From NCBI GenBank assembly GCA_963575745.1, contig CAUYUJ010017860.1, forward strand, positions 708,021-772,020: a DNA stretch of 64,000 nt, read 5' to 3'. A program made the translations under genes and the position numbers. Shown in pieces: positions 62,694 through 64,000 of the stretch (its first letter is position 1; each line of letters opens with the position of its first letter). The notes under the pieces were generated by a model that made no database searches, was not told the origin of the DNA, and worked only from the letters and a program-made list of their open reading frames with translations. This stretch comes from Prorocentrum cordatum (Eukaryota; Sar; Dinophyceae; Prorocentrales; Prorocentraceae).

Positions 62694-62723
62694 GGAGATC
62701 CTGCGGCTTCAGCCCAGGACTCC
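62694..62723 (+). promoter_or_regulatory. Bulged-C hairpin 11
   Basis: Lower stem TCCTG/CAGGA, extended by GGAG/CTCC around a bulged A; unpaired C62704; upper stem GGC/GCC; loop TTCA. At the frame change into RNase H. Confidence 0.75.
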
Positions 62724-63947
62724 TACACCACCTACCTTGACCACGACACTGGTTGGACATGGGTCTACGCTGCCACGGACGGTGCATGCACCAACCAAGC
62801 CATCCCATTGCTAGCACGAGCGGGCTGCGGCGTCTACTACGGCATCGACCACCGCATGAACTACAGTGCACGCGTTCACGGCATTACGCAGAACGCACAG
62901 CTTGCGGAGACCCTCGCCATTGTCCACCTCACGGCATGTGCTGAACGGCCCGTACACGTTTTCGTGGACAACCAGGCGGTGGTCGATGGTTTCCAAAGTA
63001 TCATCGAAGGACACTCACCACCGCAGGGCACGCACGTGGAGCTCTGGGAAAAGATCCACCGATGCGTCATGGCCAAGCCCAACATGTTCCACGTCGAGAA
63101 AATCGCAAGCCACCTGGGCGACATGGGCATCGACCTCGGGCTCATCGGGCCCATCGCGGAGGAGTTCAATCGTCAGGCTGACGCCCTCGCCACAACGGCG
63201 GCACGTACTCAGAACCTTCCAGACGACATTGTCGAAGCTGCCAAAACACGACATCGCCAAGCGACCGTGCTTCATGGAGTCGCTGTCGCCATCTACGAGC
63301 GTAGACACCGCACACTCCCCCTCCCACACCGCAGGGCTGGGTTTACAGCTGCGGAACTCAACAAAATGGAACCAAATCCCCTGCTGTCTGACCAGGCACC
63401 ACCCGCGGCTGGACCAGACATCCCACAGAACCCGGACGAGCTCTGGGCCGAGGCCAAACGGGCGATATTCGACGAACAGGAGGACGACCCGTTCGGCTTT
63501 GGCGGGGGCCTTGACTTCCTAGGCGACGGGCCAGCCAGCGCCAACCTTGCCCCGACGGGCACCCGCACGTCGCCCTCGACTCCGCCACTGAGAGCGGCAT
63601 CGCACCCACATGACAACGCCGCTCACCTTCAAGACGCTGACGAACAGGAGGACGACCTGTTCAGCTTCGGTGGGGGGTCGGACGCTTTGGACGACGGACC
63701 AGTCAGCGAAAACCCTGCCCCGTCGGACAACCTCTCGATGCCTACCGCGACTCCGTCCCCGAGAGCGACATCGCCCCCATACGATGATATCGGCCACCGC
63801 CAAGACGCCGACGACGACCTGGGTGACCCCCGCGGACTGAGTGGCATAGACGACGCACACCGACACCCCACGCTGCCGACCATGCCGCTCTACCGATACG
63901 CCACCCTTCTACGCGGCCGACCTCAGAGCCCTCGCACGGCATCATGA
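62694..63947 (+). CDS. Giant element RNase H (type I) with C-terminal repeats
   Basis: Frame 0 is open through YLDHDTGWTWVYAATDGACT (first Asp), AQLAETLAIVHL (Glu), VFVDNQAVVDGF (Asp) and EEFNRQADALA (final Asp), the four acidic residues of type I RNase H, which removes the RNA strand of the cDNA hybrid. The ORF begins at hairpin 62694-62723, without an ATG until further in, so it is probably the end of the pol protein. The C-terminus carries two copies of a 56-residue repeat starting DEQEDD-x-F-x-FGGG. The stop at 63947 leaves 53 bp to the window edge. Confidence 0.8.
   Translation, partial: GDPAASAQDSYTTYLDHDTGWTWVYAATDGACTNQAIPLLARAGCGVYYGIDHRMNYSARVHGITQNAQLAETLAIVHLTACAERPVHVFVDNQAVVDGFQSIIEGHSPPQGTHVELWEKIHRCVMAKPNMFHVEKIASHLGDMGIDLGLIGPIAEEFNRQADALATTAARTQNLPDDIVEAAKTRHRQATVLHGVAVAIYERRHRTLPLPHRRAGFTAAELNKMEPNPLLSDQAPPAAGPDIPQNPDELWAEAKRAIFDEQEDDPFGFGGGLDFLGDGPASANLAPTGTRTSPSTPPLRAASHPHDNAAHLQDADEQEDDLFSFGGGSDALDDGPVSENPAPSDNLSMPTATPSPRATSPPYDDIGHRQDADDDLGDPRGLSGIDDAHRHPTLPTMPLYRYATLLRGRPQSPRTAS
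63471..63900 (+). repeat. 168-bp in-frame coding repeat, 2 full units and part of a third
   Basis: GACGAACAGGAGGACGACC at 63471 and GACGAACAGGAGGACGACCT at 63639; a third, diverged start near 63807. The period equals 56 codons, so the repeats keep the frame. Confidence 0.8.
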
Positions 63948-64000
63948 TTGGTCCCACCGCGCAAACCACTCCGCCCCCCCCACCAGCGGCAGCCCGCGGG

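Larger units (their letters stand above)
48827..64000 (+). mobile_element. Giant non-LTR-like retroelement (at least 15.2 kb), right end beyond window
   Basis: Consecutive plus-strand ORFs with G/C-ending codons encode a coiled-coil ORF1, a predicted membrane protein, an ADP-ribosyltransferase-like protein, a Cys-rich protein, a low-complexity linker protein, then APE endonuclease, reverse transcriptase, CCHC-type knuckle and RNase H. Unity of the element is supported by eleven structurally alike bulged-C hairpins distributed over 49.16-62.72 kb and found nowhere else in the window. Several frame breaks exist. No 3' end is visible. Alternative: adjacent elements sharing a hairpin family. Confidence 0.7.

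Noticed and set aside
49162-62723. Iron-responsive elements
   Set aside because: IREs have a 5-bp upper stem and a CAGUGN hexaloop; these have a 3-bp upper stem and TTCA.

Overview
This window looks like accessory nuclear DNA of a dinoflagellate. The most diagnostic evidence is a relic of the dinoflagellate trans-spliced leader at 11065-11085 (19 of 21 bases match the canonical leader), directly upstream of a retrotransposon ORF. The GC-rich codon third positions, the many (CTC)n/(GAG)n tracts, the nested retroelements and the lack of bacterial or organellar features agree with this. I found no intact host gene. The window is mobile elements, their decayed copies, satellites, and a few short open segments with GC-rich third positions that may be host exons.

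Layout. 1-1750: decayed coiled-coil ORF on the minus strand. 1750-11000: dispersed repeats, a 162-bp inverted-repeat transposon (4463-4624), one copy of a ~1.1-kb dispersed gene-plus-3'UTR repeat, one possible exon, and GAG/GAT low-complexity DNA. 11065-16722: a degenerate APE-type non-LTR retrotransposon with the leader relic at its 5' end, a coiled-coil ORF1, an endonuclease/reverse transcriptase ORF2 and a (CTC)n tract 3' of it. 16.7-23.5 kb: foldback elements and a ~150-bp dispersed family. 23566-32168: a terminal-inverted-repeat transposon flanked by a perfect 8-bp target duplication (CCCAAAGG), itself interrupted by a 7.4-kb tyrosine-recombinase retroelement (23598-31031). That retroelement has split direct repeats (A1-ORFs-B1-A2-B2) and encodes a CxxC/hydrophobic small protein, a gag-like protein, RT-RNase H with a cytosine-methyltransferase-like domain, and a tyrosine recombinase. 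32-48.7 kb: minisatellites, direct duplications, foldbacks, the second copy of the 1.1-kb repeat, (CT)n blocks and a 152-bp satellite. 48827 to the right edge: a giant (at least 15 kb) non-LTR-like element with a coiled-coil ORF1, a predicted secreted/membrane protein, an ADP-ribosyltransferase-like ORF, a Cys-rich ORF, an endonuclease, a reverse transcriptase, a zinc knuckle and an RNase H.

The best candidate for something undescribed is a set of eleven hairpins spread through the giant element (49.2-62.7 kb, all on the sense strand). Each has a lower stem of variable sequence, one unpaired C on the 5' side, a 3-bp upper stem and an invariant TTCA loop. The lower stems and the middle upper-stem pair change in a compensatory way, so the structure, not the peptide, is conserved. 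Second are the mosaic tyrosine-recombinase retroelement and its nested insertion site.

Limits: all boundaries were read by eye. Many frame breaks fall in homopolymers (T8, C6, C4, A9, G4), so consensus sequencing error cannot be separated from genuine decay here.
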